From positions 682,001 through 746,000 of the forward strand of contig NZ_JAJVKW010000004.1 of assembly GCF_024198255.1 (NCBI RefSeq): DNA of 64,000 nt, in the 5' to 3' direction. This stretch comes from Myxococcus guangdongensis. GTDB lineage: Bacteria; Myxococcota; Myxococcia; Myxococcales; Myxococcaceae. The position numbers were made by a program, and so were the translations under genes. Under the pieces are notes generated by a model, which made no database searches, was not told where the DNA came from, and was given only the letters and a program-made list of their open reading frames with translations. Of this stretch, positions 26,384 through 35,913 are shown in pieces; the first letter of the stretch is position 1, and the number at the start of each line of letters is the position of its first letter.

Positions 26384-27694
26384 ATGAAGACGCTCAATCC
26401 CGTTGAGGGCCAGCGCTGGGTGGCCGGAATGATGCCCCTGGCCGCGGTGGATCCACTCTCCGGAGCGGATTCGCTGGGCGTTCCGACGGTGTATTGGGAG
26501 CGGCCCCTGGCGCGCGAGGCGGCGGCGGGATGGGGCGAGGCGGCGGTCGTCGAGGCGACGGCGCCCGGCCAGGTTCCCGCGGTGCTGGGCTCCCTGGGTG
26601 TCCTCTCGTTGCGGTGGTTGGACATGGCGCCGTCCGACATGCCGGGACCGTGGTTCGGTGGGCTTCGCTTCGGCGCGGCGGGCGTGGTGGACGCGGCGTG
26701 GTCCGCGCACGGCGTGGCGCGCTGGACGCTGCCGGAGGTGCTGGTGTGGCGCACCGGGAGCGGGCTGGCCGTGGCCGCGTTCGCGCCCGAGGCGCGTGGG
26801 GGCGAGGACGTGGTGCGCTCGCGGCTCGAGCGGGTCCGCGCGCGGTTCTCGGAAGGGTATCGCCACGCGCGGGGCGGAGAGGTCGCGCTCACGGTGGTGT
26901 CGTCGCGTCCGGAGTTCGAGGCGCGCGTGGAGCGGGCGCTGGAGGCGATTGCCTCGGGGCAGCTCCAGAAGGTCGTGCTGGCGCGGTCCGTGGACGTGGA
27001 GGCCGCCGACGCGTTCGACGTGGTGGACGTGCTGGCGAGGCTGCGTGAGCAGAACCCGCGCTGCGCCACCTTCCTGTTCCGCGCGCCGGACGGGGCGTGC
27101 TTCCTGGGCGCGACGCCGGAGACGCTGTGTCGGGTGGAGGGTGGGGCGCTGGAGACGGAGGCCCTGGCGGGCACCGCGGCGCCGCGCGAGGCGGAAGGGC
27201 TGCGGGGACAGGACAAGGACGCGCGTGAGCACGCCGCGGTGGTCCGCTACATCCTCGCGGCGCTGCGCACGCTCGCGGACGAGGTCCACTCCGACGCGGA
27301 GCCCCAGTTGCTGGCGCTGAAGAACGTGGTGCACCTGCGCACGGGCATCCGCGCGCGGCTGCGCGAGGGGGTCTCGGCGGCGCAGGTGGTGGAGGCGCTG
27401 CATCCGACGCCGGCGGTGGGCGGGACACCTCGGGAGCGCGCGTTGTCCTTCCTGGTGGAGCACGAGGGGTTGGACCGGGGTTGGTACGCGGGGCCGGTGG
27501 GGTGGGTGGGACCGGAGCGGGCGCACCTGATGGTGGGGTTGCGCTCGGCGCGGGTGCGGGGTTCTCGCGCCCGGCTGTACGTGGGATGCGGAATCGTGGC
27601 CGGCTCCATCGCGGAGGCGGAGTGGCGGGAGACGGAGATGAAGAGTCTGGCCGTGTTGCGTGCGTTGGGAGGCGGGGATGTCGGGCGACAGTAA
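26384..27694 (+). CDS. menF: Isochorismate synthase
   Basis: The 436-residue chorismate-utilising enzyme starts the menaquinone pathway. The C-terminal domain carries LQKVVLARSVDVEA (catalytic Lys), FLGATPETL, LETEALAGTAAPR, LKNVVHLRT, HPTPAVGGTPRERAL and a metal-binding Glu near GCGIVAGS. The HPTPAVGG motif is shared with MenF, EntC and anthranilate synthase, but context with menD fixes the role. GAGG seven bases upstream supports ATG 26384. It is the first gene of the men arm. Confidence 0.93.
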   Translation: MKTLNPVEGQRWVAGMMPLAAVDPLSGADSLGVPTVYWERPLAREAAAGWGEAAVVEATAPGQVPAVLGSLGVLSLRWLDMAPSDMPGPWFGGLRFGAAGVVDAAWSAHGVARWTLPEVLVWRTGSGLAVAAFAPEARGGEDVVRSRLERVRARFSEGYRHARGGEVALTVVSSRPEFEARVERALEAIASGQLQKVVLARSVDVEAADAFDVVDVLARLREQNPRCATFLFRAPDGACFLGATPETLCRVEGGALETEALAGTAAPREAEGLRGQDKDAREHAAVVRYILAALRTLADEVHSDAEPQLLALKNVVHLRTGIRARLREGVSAAQVVEALHPTPAVGGTPRERALSFLVEHEGLDRGWYAGPVGWVGPERAHLMVGLRSARVRGSRARLYVGCGIVAGSIAEAEWRETEMKSLAVLRALGGGDVGRQ

Positions 27695-29447
27695 TCTCAA
27701 CCTGCTGTGGGCTCGCGCGCTCGTGGAGGAGTTGGTGCGTGGCGGCGCGAGACACGCGGTGGTGTGTCCGGGCTCGCGCTCCTCGCCGCTGGCCATCGCC
27801 TGCGCGCGCGCGGAGGGCCTGCGCACCTGGTCCGTCATCGACGAGCGGAGCGCCGCCTTCTTCGGGCTGGGGCTCGCGAAGCAATCGCGCGCGCCGGTGA
27901 TTCTCGTGGCGACGAGCGGCACCGCGGGCGCGCACTTCTACCCGGCGGTCATCGAGGCTTCGCTGTCCCAGGTGCCCCTCATCGTGCTCACCGCGGACCG
28001 ACCGCTGGAGCTGCAGGGCTGGGGCGCGGCGCAGACGGTGCCGCAGGCGCGCTTCTACGGTGAGCACGCGCGCAGCTTCACGGACGTGGGCGTGCCGGAG
28101 TCGAGCGACGTGGCGCTGACGCACCTGCGCGCCACCGCGGCCCGGGCCGTGGCCACCTCGCTGCGGGCCCCTCGGGGCGCCGTGCAGCTCAACGTGCCCT
28201 TCCGCGAGCCGCTCGCGCCGGTGGCCGAGGCCTATGGAGAGGAGCGGCTGTCCGCGCTCGCGAAGCACGGTCGTCCGGGTGTTCCGTTCACGCGCATCGC
28301 TCCGCCCACGCCGGCGCCGGACGCGGCGGTGCTGGAGTCGGTGCGTCAGCGCATCGCCGCGACGGAGCGGGGTGTCATCGTCTGCGGTCCTCGCGATGAG
28401 GCGGACGGTTTCGCGGAGGCCATCTCCGCGCTGTCGCAGGCCACGGGCTACCCGGTGTTGGCGGAGGCCACGTCGCAGGCGCGCTACGGCGGCGGTCCGC
28501 TGACGCTCTCGCACTACGACGCGATTCTCCGTCACGCGCCCTTCGCCCGGGCGCATCGGCCGGAGCTGGTGCTGCGGTTCGGTGGAGGCCTCACGCCCAA
28601 GGTCCCACAGCAGTGGCTGGACGGCTCGGGCGCGGACATCGTGCTCTTCAGTGATGGGGGCGCGCTGTTCGACCCCGCGCACCGCGCGGCCACGGTGGTG
28701 GAGGGCTCGGCGGTGGCGGCGTGTGCGGCGCTGGCGAAGGGCGTGAAGCGGAGCGTGGGGCGGTGGACCCAGGGCTTCCTCGCGGCGGAGCGGATGGTGC
28801 GGGGCGCGCTGGAGGCGGCCTTCGCCGAGCGGCCGGAGTTGCTCAGCGAGCCGCGCATCGCTCGCGAGGTGGTGGCCGCGCTTCCGGCCGAGGTGCCGCT
28901 GTTCGTCTCCAGCAGCATGCCCATCCGGGATGTGGACGCGTTCGCTCCGGCGAGCAGCGTGCCGCTCCGCGTGCTGGCCAACCGGGGCGCGAACGGAATC
29001 GACGGCATCATCTCCAGCGCGCTCGGCGTCGCGGCCGCGGCGTCGCGTCCCGCGGTGCTGCTGACGGGCGACCTGGCGCTGCTGCACGACGTGGGCGCCT
29101 TCGTGACGGCGGCGCGCTCGCGCGTCCCGCTCACGGTCGTCGCGGTGAACAACGACGGCGGCGGCATCTTCTCGTTCCTGCCCATCGCCCAGGCGGCGAA
29201 GCCGGACGAGTTCGAGGCGCTGTTCGGGACGCCGCATGGCGTGGACCTGTCGCACGCGGCGGCGCTGGGGGGGGCCCGGCTGCACAGGCCCACCACGCCC
29301 GCGGCGCTGCGAGCGGCGGTGCGCGAAGGACTCGAAGGCGGCCTGCACCTCGTGGAGGTGCGCGTGGACCGGGCCGCGAACGTGGATGATCACCGGCAGC
29401 TCTTCGCGAGAATGGCCGCCGCACTCGGAGAGGGACCATGGGCGTGA
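27678..29447 (+). CDS. menD: SEPHCHC synthase (MenD)
   Basis: This 589-residue thiamine-diphosphate enzyme joins isochorismate and 2-oxoglutarate. The N-terminal VCPGSRSSPLAIA, the catalytic Glu in VIDERSAAFFGLGLAK, the cofactor region GDLALLHDVGAF and VNNDGGGIFSFLP are typical of MenD. ATG 27678 is preceded by GGGAGG and overlaps menF by 17 nt. Confidence 0.95.
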   Translation: MSGDSNLNLLWARALVEELVRGGARHAVVCPGSRSSPLAIACARAEGLRTWSVIDERSAAFFGLGLAKQSRAPVILVATSGTAGAHFYPAVIEASLSQVPLIVLTADRPLELQGWGAAQTVPQARFYGEHARSFTDVGVPESSDVALTHLRATAARAVATSLRAPRGAVQLNVPFREPLAPVAEAYGEERLSALAKHGRPGVPFTRIAPPTPAPDAAVLESVRQRIAATERGVIVCGPRDEADGFAEAISALSQATGYPVLAEATSQARYGGGPLTLSHYDAILRHAPFARAHRPELVLRFGGGLTPKVPQQWLDGSGADIVLFSDGGALFDPAHRAATVVEGSAVAACAALAKGVKRSVGRWTQGFLAAERMVRGALEAAFAERPELLSEPRIAREVVAALPAEVPLFVSSSMPIRDVDAFAPASSVPLRVLANRGANGIDGIISSALGVAAAASRPAVLLTGDLALLHDVGAFVTAARSRVPLTVVAVNNDGGGIFSFLPIAQAAKPDEFEALFGTPHGVDLSHAAALGGARLHRPTTPAALRAAVREGLEGGLHLVEVRVDRAANVDDHRQLFARMAAALGEGPWA

Positions 29448-30298
29448 CGCTGGCGTACGAGACGTGGGGCGAAGGCCCCCGGCCGCTCGTGCTGCTCCAC
29501 GGCTTCACCGGGAACCGTGGCTCGTTCGATGGGCTGAAGCCGCTGATGGGGCGCTCGGTGAGCGCCATCGCGGTGGACCTGCCCGGCCACGGCGCCACGC
29601 CGCTGCCCGAGCGGTGCGGACGTGACGGCTTCCTCGAGACGGTGGACGCGCTGGTGGCCCTGGTGGACTCGTTGGGGCAGGGCCCGGTGGACCTGTTGGG
29701 CTACTCGCAGGGCGCGCGCGTGGCGCTGGCCGCGGCCGTGCGTGCGCCGGACCGCTTCGGTCGGCTCATCATGGAGAGCGGCTCGCCGGGACTTCACCGT
29801 CGTCAGGAGCGCGCCGAGCGGCGGGAGTCGGACGGGCAGCTCGCGGCCTTCATCCGCGCGAAGGGCGTCAACGCCTTCGTGGAGCGCTGGGAGTCGCTGC
29901 CGTTGTTCGACTCACTGCGCGCCATGCCGGCGGAGCGTCAGGAGAAGCTTCGAGCCCACCGCCAGGCTTGCACGGTGGACGGGCTCGCCGGAGCGCTGGA
30001 GTGCCTGGGGCTGGGCGTGCAACCCGATTACTGGTCGGAGCTGCACCGCCAGCGCCTGCCCACGCTGCTCTTGACGGGGGCGAAGGACGAGAAGTTCACG
30101 CAGACGGCGCGGCGGATGGCGGCGGAGCTCCCGGTGGTGTGGCGACATGCCTTCACGGACTGCGGCCACGCGCCCCATCTGGAGTCGCCGGAGGAGTACG
30201 TCCGCGAGGTGCTGGGCTTCCTGCAGACGCCCTGGTACGAGGCGCCCCAGTTCGAGGCGGCCGCGACGGGAGCGGCCCCCGGGAGGGTGAGTCCGTGA
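29438..30298 (+). CDS. menH: SHCHC synthase MenH-like alpha/beta hydrolase
   Basis: The 286-residue alpha/beta-hydrolase shows the oxyanion region LLHGFTGNRGSF, nucleophile Ser in GYSQGARVAL and the catalytic His in DCGHAPHLE. MenH removes pyruvate from SEPHCHC. Position between menD and menA, with a 10-nt overlap with menD, supports the assignment; hydrolases of this fold are otherwise hard to name. Confidence 0.85.
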   Translation: MGVTLAYETWGEGPRPLVLLHGFTGNRGSFDGLKPLMGRSVSAIAVDLPGHGATPLPERCGRDGFLETVDALVALVDSLGQGPVDLLGYSQGARVALAAAVRAPDRFGRLIMESGSPGLHRRQERAERRESDGQLAAFIRAKGVNAFVERWESLPLFDSLRAMPAERQEKLRAHRQACTVDGLAGALECLGLGVQPDYWSELHRQRLPTLLLTGAKDEKFTQTARRMAAELPVVWRHAFTDCGHAPHLESPEEYVREVLGFLQTPWYEAPQFEAAATGAAPGRVSP

Positions 30299-31218
30299 GC
30301 ACGTCGGTCCCTGGCGCACCGGTGTCATTGTCGAAGCCTCGTCCCACGGTGAAGACGTGGTTGATGGCCGTGCGCCCGAAGACGCTGACGGCGGCGCTGG
30401 TGCCGGTGTTGGTGGGGACGTCGCTCGCGTTCGGCCTGGGCGTGGGGCGGCTGCTCCCGGCGCTCGCGGCGCTGGTGGGCGCGGTGCTCATCCAGATTGG
30501 CACCAACTTCATCAACGACTACTACGACTTCAAGAAGGGCGCGGACACGCACGAGCGCCTGGGCCCCGTGCGCGTCACGCAGAGCGGGCTCATCGCGCCG
30601 GGCACGGTGTTGATGGGCGCGGCGGTGTGCTTCATCGCCGCGACGGCGGTGGGCGCCTATCTGGTCGCGGTGGGCGGCTGGCCCATCGTCGCGATTGGTC
30701 TCGCGTCGCTGCTCTGTGGCTACGCGTACACGGGTGGGCCGTTCCCGCTGGGATACAACGGCCTGGGCGACCTGTTCGTCTTCATCTTCTTCGGGCTGGT
30801 CGCGGTGACGGGGACGTTCTACGTGCAGGCCGGCACGGTGCATCCGGCGGCGTGGTGGGCGGCGATTCCCGTGGGGGCGAGCGGCACCATGCTCATCGTG
30901 GTGAACAACCTGCGCGACGTGACGACGGACGTGAAGGCCGGCAAGCGGACGCTGGCGGTGCGTTGGGGCACGACGGCGGGCAAGGCGGAGTACGTGCTGT
31001 TGCTCGCGGCCTCGTTCGCCACGCCCGTCGCGATGTACGCGCTGGGGTACGCGGCACCCTGGGTGTTCCTGTCGCTCCTCAGCCTCCCGTTGGCGGTGCC
31101 TCCGCTCAAGCAGGTGATGCGCGAGCAGGGGGCGGCGTTGAATCCCGCGTTGGGCGGCACGGCGCGCTTCCAACTCATCTTCGGAGTGCTGTTCGGGCTG
31201 GGCCTGTACCTGCGATGA
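30295..31218 (+). CDS. menA: 1,4-dihydroxy-2-naphthoate polyprenyltransferase
   Basis: This 307-residue UbiA-family membrane enzyme attaches the polyprenyl chain to dihydroxynaphthoate. It shows the first Asp-rich motif [13 protein letters not shown], the second [19 protein letters not shown], and about eight hydrophobic segments. The GTG at 30295 overlaps the menH stop (GTGA) and has GGGAGG eight bases upstream. The product acts in the inner membrane. Confidence 0.93.
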   Translation: MSTSVPGAPVSLSKPRPTVKTWLMAVRPKTLTAALVPVLVGTSLAFGLGVGRLLPALAALVGAVLIQIGTNFINDYYDFKKGADTHERLGPVRVTQSGLIAPGTVLMGAAVCFIAATAVGAYLVAVGGWPIVAIGLASLLCGYAYTGGPFPLGYNGLGDLFVFIFFGLVAVTGTFYVQAGTVHPAAWWAAIPVGASGTMLIVVNNLRDVTTDVKAGKRTLAVRWGTTAGKAEYVLLLAASFATPVAMYALGYAAPWVFLSLLSLPLAVPPLKQVMREQGAALNPALGGTARFQLIFGVLFGLGLYLR

Positions 31219-31227
31219 TGTGAGTCC

Positions 31228-32388
31228 ATGCGCATCGTCAAGGCAACCCTGACCCCGCTCCGACTGGAGCTGCTCCAGCCCCTGAAGACGGCCCGAGGCA
31301 CTTACTCCGCGCGCGAGGGTTTCCTCGTGCGCCTCGAGGACGAAGAGGGACGGGTGGGGCTCGGCGAGGCGATGCCGCTGCCCGAGTTCGGCACGGAGTC
31401 GCTCCCGGTCTGCGGCGAGGTGCTGGCGGCGTGGCTGTCCTCGCTCGAAGGACAGCCTCTGGGCGACACGGTGCGAGCGGTCGAGGACACGCTGTCCCCC
31501 TTCCCGCCGACGGTGGCGCGGGGAGAGGGGGTCCGGGTGCGAGCCCGTCATCCCGCGCCCCCGGGGCCGGTGCCTGCGGCGGAGCATGCGCTGGAGCTCG
31601 CGCTGTTGGACCTGCTCGCGAGGCGGCAGGGTGTCCCGCTGTGCTGGCTCCTGGCCGAGGAGGCGCGTCCCGAGGTCCTGGTGAACGCCCTGCTGAGTGG
31701 GGAGACGGCGGAAGCGCTGGTGGACGAGGCGCGAGCGGCGGTGGCCGAGGGGTATGGGACGATCAAGCTGAAGGTGGGCGGTCGCGCGCTGGAGGAGGAC
31801 GAGCAGCGGGTGAAGGCGGTGCGCGAGGCGGTGGGGCCGGACGTGAAGCTGCGGCTCGACGCGAACGGTGGGTGGACGGAGCTCGAGGCGAAGCGCGCGT
31901 TGGACAAGCTGGGGTGGTACCAACTGGAGCTGGTGGAGCAGCCGACGCCGCCGGACGACCTGGCGGCGCTGTGGCGCGTGCAGCGACGAGCGCCGTGCAT
32001 GGTGGCCGCGGACGAGTCGCTCGGTTCTCCGGAGACGCTGCGCGCGTTGTTGGGTTCGGATCCGTTGTTGGGCGGTGGGCCGGCGGTGGGCGCGGTGGTG
32101 CTCAAGCCGATGGTGTTGGGAGGGCTGCTGCCCGGGCTCGTGGTGGCGATGCGGGCCGCGCGGCTGGGCATGCAGGCGTATGTGACGAGCTCGCTGGACG
32201 GCGTGGTGGCTCGGGCGGGGGCCGCGCACCTCGCGGCCGCGTTGCCTTCAGGGTCGCTCGCGTCGGGGCTCGCGGTGGGGCGGCTCTTCAAGAGTGAGCC
32301 CGCCGTGCACGACTACCGGCCGCTGCACGGGCGCATCCGGCTGCCGGAGACGCCGGGGCTCGGGCTGGATGCCGGAGCGGTGGTGTGA
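31228..32388 (+). CDS. menC: o-Succinylbenzoate synthase
   Basis: The 386-residue enolase-superfamily enzyme dehydrates SHCHC. The catalytic Lys in IKLKVG, metal ligands in RLDANGGW, VEQPTPP and ADESLG, and the second Lys in VLKPMVLGG are visible in the expected order. It is followed by menE with a GTGA overlap. Confidence 0.92.
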   Translation: MRIVKATLTPLRLELLQPLKTARGTYSAREGFLVRLEDEEGRVGLGEAMPLPEFGTESLPVCGEVLAAWLSSLEGQPLGDTVRAVEDTLSPFPPTVARGEGVRVRARHPAPPGPVPAAEHALELALLDLLARRQGVPLCWLLAEEARPEVLVNALLSGETAEALVDEARAAVAEGYGTIKLKVGGRALEEDEQRVKAVREAVGPDVKLRLDANGGWTELEAKRALDKLGWYQLELVEQPTPPDDLAALWRVQRRAPCMVAADESLGSPETLRALLGSDPLLGGGPAVGAVVLKPMVLGGLLPGLVVAMRAARLGMQAYVTSSLDGVVARAGAAHLAAALPSGSLASGLAVGRLFKSEPAVHDYRPLHGRIRLPETPGLGLDAGAVV

Positions 32389-33830
32389 CGACGTTCGGCT
32401 GTCCCATCCGTGAGGGGGCCCGAGCGCATCCGGAAGCGGAGGCGCTCACGTACGCGGGGCGCTCGTGGAGCTACGGAGCGCTGGATGTCGAGGTGAGCCG
32501 GTGGGTGGAGGCGCTCGAGGCCCGGGGCATCGGCGCGGGACATCGGGTCGCGCTGCTGTCGACGAACCAGCCGGCCTGTGTGTTCCTGTTCTGGGCCCTG
32601 GGCAGATTGGGGGCGCTGCTGGCGCCGCTGAACGCGCGGCTCACGCGCGCTGAGTTGGCACCGCTGGTCGAGGACATCGCGCCTTCGCTCACCTTGGCGA
32701 TGGAGACATTGCGAGAGCGTCTGCCTGACGCGGAGCCGCTGGAGACCTTCGTGGCGTCGACGACGTCCACGACCTGTGTGTCGTTGACCGATGCCTCGCC
32801 GCGCGTCGTGCTCTTCACCAGCGGGACGACGGGCAGACCGAAGGGCGCGGTGCTGACGGAAGGCAACTTCCGTGCGTCTTGCCGAGCCTCGGCGGAGAAC
32901 CTCGGAGCGCATTCCGCGCCGCGTTGGCTCGGGACGTTGCCGCTGTTTCACGTCGGTGGTGTCGCGATGCTGACGCGCACCGCGTACGAGGGCGGCTGTC
33001 TCGTGCTGCACGAGCGCTTCGACGCGGACGCGACCAGTCGAGCCATCGACGAAGGCGTGACGCACGTGAGCCTCGTCGCCACGACGCTGGAGCGGGTGCT
33101 CGACATCCGAGCCGGTCGTCGAGTCCCGGAGACCTTCGAGCTCGCGCTGATTGGCGGCGGGCCCGTGCCGGTGTTCCTGTTGGAACGAGCACGAGCCGTC
33201 GGGCTCCAGGCGCTCCAGACCTATGGGCTCACGGAGGCCTGCTCGCAGGTGACGACGGAGTCTCCCGCCGAGGCGGATGGAAAGACCGCGGGACGCCCCC
33301 TTCCAGGGACACAGGTGCGCATCGTCGGCGATGACGGCGAGGCACGGGGCCCAGGCGAGGAAGGGAACATCGAGGTCCGAGGTCCCACGGTGATGGCGGG
33401 CTACTGGAATCGTCCCGATGCGACGCGTGAGGCGTTCCGTGACGGATGGCTCCACACGAGGGACCTCGGAGTGCTGGACGCGCGAGGGCGCCTCACGGTC
33501 CTCTCACGCCGCACGGACCTCATCGTCAGGGGAGGGGAGAACATCTACCCGGCGGAAGTGGAGGCGGTGCTCGCCAATCACCCCTCGGTGCAGGAGGCCG
33601 CGGTGATCGGCGTCCCCGACGCGAAATGGGGCGAGGTCCCCGTGGCGTTCCTCGCGCCGCGTGCCGGTCAGCCACGTCCGGATGAACACGTTCTGCAGAC
33701 GTGGTGCCGTGAATCGCTCGCGGGCTTCAAGCTCCCCACGCGCTTCGTCTGGTTGGATGCGCTGCCTCGCAACGCGATGGGCAAGCTCGAGCGGACGGCT
33801 TTGCGCAAGCGCGTCCCTGACGGCGGATGA
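32385..33830 (+). CDS. menE: o-Succinylbenzoate-CoA ligase
   Basis: The 481-residue AMP-forming ligase makes o-succinylbenzoyl-CoA. Motifs include FTSGTTGRPKGAVL, YGLTEACSQVT, GYWNRPDATREAFRDGWLHTRDLG and a catalytic Lys in PRNAMGKLERTAL. The length and men context distinguish it from general acyl-CoA ligases. The next enzyme, MenB (DHNA-CoA synthase), is not encoded in the window. Confidence 0.92.
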   Translation: MTTFGCPIREGARAHPEAEALTYAGRSWSYGALDVEVSRWVEALEARGIGAGHRVALLSTNQPACVFLFWALGRLGALLAPLNARLTRAELAPLVEDIAPSLTLAMETLRERLPDAEPLETFVASTTSTTCVSLTDASPRVVLFTSGTTGRPKGAVLTEGNFRASCRASAENLGAHSAPRWLGTLPLFHVGGVAMLTRTAYEGGCLVLHERFDADATSRAIDEGVTHVSLVATTLERVLDIRAGRRVPETFELALIGGGPVPVFLLERARAVGLQALQTYGLTEACSQVTTESPAEADGKTAGRPLPGTQVRIVGDDGEARGPGEEGNIEVRGPTVMAGYWNRPDATREAFRDGWLHTRDLGVLDARGRLTVLSRRTDLIVRGGENIYPAEVEAVLANHPSVQEAAVIGVPDAKWGEVPVAFLAPRAGQPRPDEHVLQTWCRESLAGFKLPTRFVWLDALPRNAMGKLERTALRKRVPDGG

Positions 33831-34133
33831 GCCACGAATCGCGGTGACCCAGGTGCCGCATCCGCCGGGGGCTCAGTGGGTGACCTGTCCGATGAGCTTC
33901 CCTTGCTCGTTCCACTGTCGCCGTGGCCCCAGACACTTCGACGCCCTTCATGTGTACTCTTTCGCCAAGGATCTCGGTGACACGCTGAAGGTGTCTCCCG
34001 ATGCCTTGTCCTCAACAGGCGGTCCACCTCTCGCGAATGGACCCGGCGTACTTCTCCAGGTGATGCTTGGTGACCCGCGCTTGAAGCGGAGCCATGTTCA
34101 CCGACCGCGAACCAACCCCCCTCGGCCTTGGGC
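33831..34133. other. Intergenic region between menE and the membrane protein pair
   Basis: About 300 bp lie between the converging menE and the first DUF6311-like gene. No convincing gene or terminator was found. Short minus-strand frames are interrupted and have mixed codon use; one contains WNEQGKLIGQVTH before a stop, which may be a decayed coding remnant. The region is less G+C-biased than its neighbours. Confidence 0.4.
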
Positions 34134-35900
34134 TCAGCGGGGATTGTTCGTCATGGGCTGGCGAGAGGCGGTCGTCAGCAGTGCATCCCTGAAACGACCC
34201 TCCCGTGTCGCCACACAGACCTTGAACCCCTCCACGGTGCCGCAGGTGACGCGCTCGCCCAGCCGCTCGAAGAGCGCGAGCTTCGGCGGGTCGACGACGT
34301 AGAGTGTGTCGTCCGCGAGCCGCCCCTGGGCGACCTCGGCCTCGAGCGCGGCGCAGGACTCCTGGACATGCTGCTCGTTGAAGCGCGCGGCATAGCCGCT
34401 GTTCGTCGACATCCCCTTGCGGTAGGCGAGGTCGCCCCATCGCACGTAATCGTCGGGGGCGAAGGTGCTCTGCACGCACGGCATCTCCGAGCCATGGATG
34501 GACGGCGGGAACAGCTTCACGTGGCGATAGGATGGGTCCAGATGTTCCCACTCCGCCGCACGGAGCCGGGGCCAGGGCGCTGGACGAAACCGCTTCTGCG
34601 CCCAGAGTTCCTCGGTGTCGGCGATCTGGATGAGCAGCGCGCCCGACAGCACGAACGTGACGATGGCGGGGTGTCTCCGCCAGCGCCAGACGACGAGGGC
34701 CAGGATGCCCGTGAGCACGACGTAGTGCAGGGGCCAGATGAAGCGCCCGGACGCGCGGAACATCCCCAGGAGGGGCATGAGCGGCCCGGCCAGCTTGCGC
34801 ATCGAGAGAACGGTGACGCCACCGAAGGTCATGGTCGTCGAGAACGCGAGCAACGCCAGCAGTCCCACGACGATGAGGAGCGGGGCATGGGCCCTCGCCT
34901 GGGCGCGAGCCTGGGACCACCAGACAGAGGGGCTGCCCGCCAGCAGCGCGACGAGCGCGAGCCCGAGCACGCCCGTGCCCAGATAGCCGAAGCCCTCGTA
35001 TTGCTCCATTCGCGAAGGCAGCCAGGGCAAGGCCCGGGACCACCCCATGGGATTGAAGAGCGCGAGCATGTCCGCGCTGTAGACACCGAAGCCCTGGGTC
35101 GTTCCGCGGACGTCCTGCCCCACATACCCGAGCGCGATGAACACCCCGCTCACCGCAAGCCCGCCACCGAGGAGCGCGAGCCCCGCCTGTCGCCAGGTGA
35201 GGAGCTTCTCCCTCCACGCCATGTTGACGACCAGGGCCGTCGAGAGCGCGAAGACCATGACCGTCAAGTACGGGTGGATGCCGGCCGCGAAGACGTTGAG
35301 GAGCAACGCGCCTCGCAGCGTGCGCCACGCGCTCCCCGTATCCGGGCGGGGCGTCAGGTGCATCCACAGCAGCGCGGTGAGCATCCAGTGCGCGCAGAGC
35401 GCGTCGTGCCCGAAACGGAAGACGAGCACCGGCGCGAGCACGAACAGCGCGGCCCCCAGGAGCTGATGAGCGGCCCGGGGCGTGAGCAGGGCCATGAGCT
35501 TGACGCCCATGAAGCCCTGGAGCGCGAGACACGACACCAGCCACAGCCCGATGAACTGGAAGTCCTGGGGCAGCCACCGCGCGAAGGGCTTGAGCGCGAG
35601 GGAGACCCAGGGCGTCGAGTCGGTGAAGCCCACCGTCGTCGTCAGCGGTGTCATGAGGTCCGGCGTCCGGCCGAGCGGAAAACTCCACGGGGCGTCGCGG
35701 ACGAACCACCAGCCGAGGATGCTCTTCGTCCAGTCCCCCCAGCCCAACCAGTCCAGATACGTGGGGTCCAGCGCGCGCCCACCGCCCAGCGCGACGAACC
35801 AGAGCACGCCCAGGAGCGCGCCGAGCCACGGGAGGACCCTGGACCCTCCAGGCTCGGGGTTCACACGCGTCGAGTTCCCCACGGTTGTCTCTCTGGGCAC
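34134..35900 (-). CDS. Polytopic membrane protein, DUF6311-like (copy 1)
   Basis: This 588-residue protein has about ten hydrophobic segments through residue 430 and a soluble C-terminal domain of about 150 residues. The N-terminal segment with WFVALGGGRALDPTYLDWLGWGD, the FGHDALCAHW motif in an early loop and the C-terminal YRHVKLFPPSIHG are noteworthy. The layout (multi-pass membrane part, Asp/His motifs in the first loops, globular C-terminus) resembles DUF6311 and other GT-C-like glycosyltransferases of surface polysaccharide. A lipid-linked sugar transferase role is inference. The start is GTG 35900, with another GTG six codons later. Very similar to the next upstream gene. Confidence 0.7.
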   Translation of the reverse strand: MPRETTVGNSTRVNPEPGGSRVLPWLGALLGVLWFVALGGGRALDPTYLDWLGWGDWTKSILGWWFVRDAPWSFPLGRTPDLMTPLTTTVGFTDSTPWVSLALKPFARWLPQDFQFIGLWLVSCLALQGFMGVKLMALLTPRAAHQLLGAALFVLAPVLVFRFGHDALCAHWMLTALLWMHLTPRPDTGSAWRTLRGALLLNVFAAGIHPYLTVMVFALSTALVVNMAWREKLLTWRQAGLALLGGGLAVSGVFIALGYVGQDVRGTTQGFGVYSADMLALFNPMGWSRALPWLPSRMEQYEGFGYLGTGVLGLALVALLAGSPSVWWSQARAQARAHAPLLIVVGLLALLAFSTTMTFGGVTVLSMRKLAGPLMPLLGMFRASGRFIWPLHYVVLTGILALVVWRWRRHPAIVTFVLSGALLIQIADTEELWAQKRFRPAPWPRLRAAEWEHLDPSYRHVKLFPPSIHGSEMPCVQSTFAPDDYVRWGDLAYRKGMSTNSGYAARFNEQHVQESCAALEAEVAQGRLADDTLYVVDPPKLALFERLGERVTCGTVEGFKVCVATREGRFRDALLTTASRQPMTNNPR

Positions 35901-35913
35901 GTGTTCCTCGGGC

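Noticed and set aside
26889..29393. 834-codon open frame on the minus strand
   Set aside because: Antisense to menF and menD; composition is Arg/His/Pro-rich without domains.
33727..33951. Minus-strand short frame after menE, possible remnant
   Set aside because: Overlaps the menE end and shows mixed codon use; a fragment WNEQGKLIGQVTH in another frame hints at a decayed gene but is too short to call.
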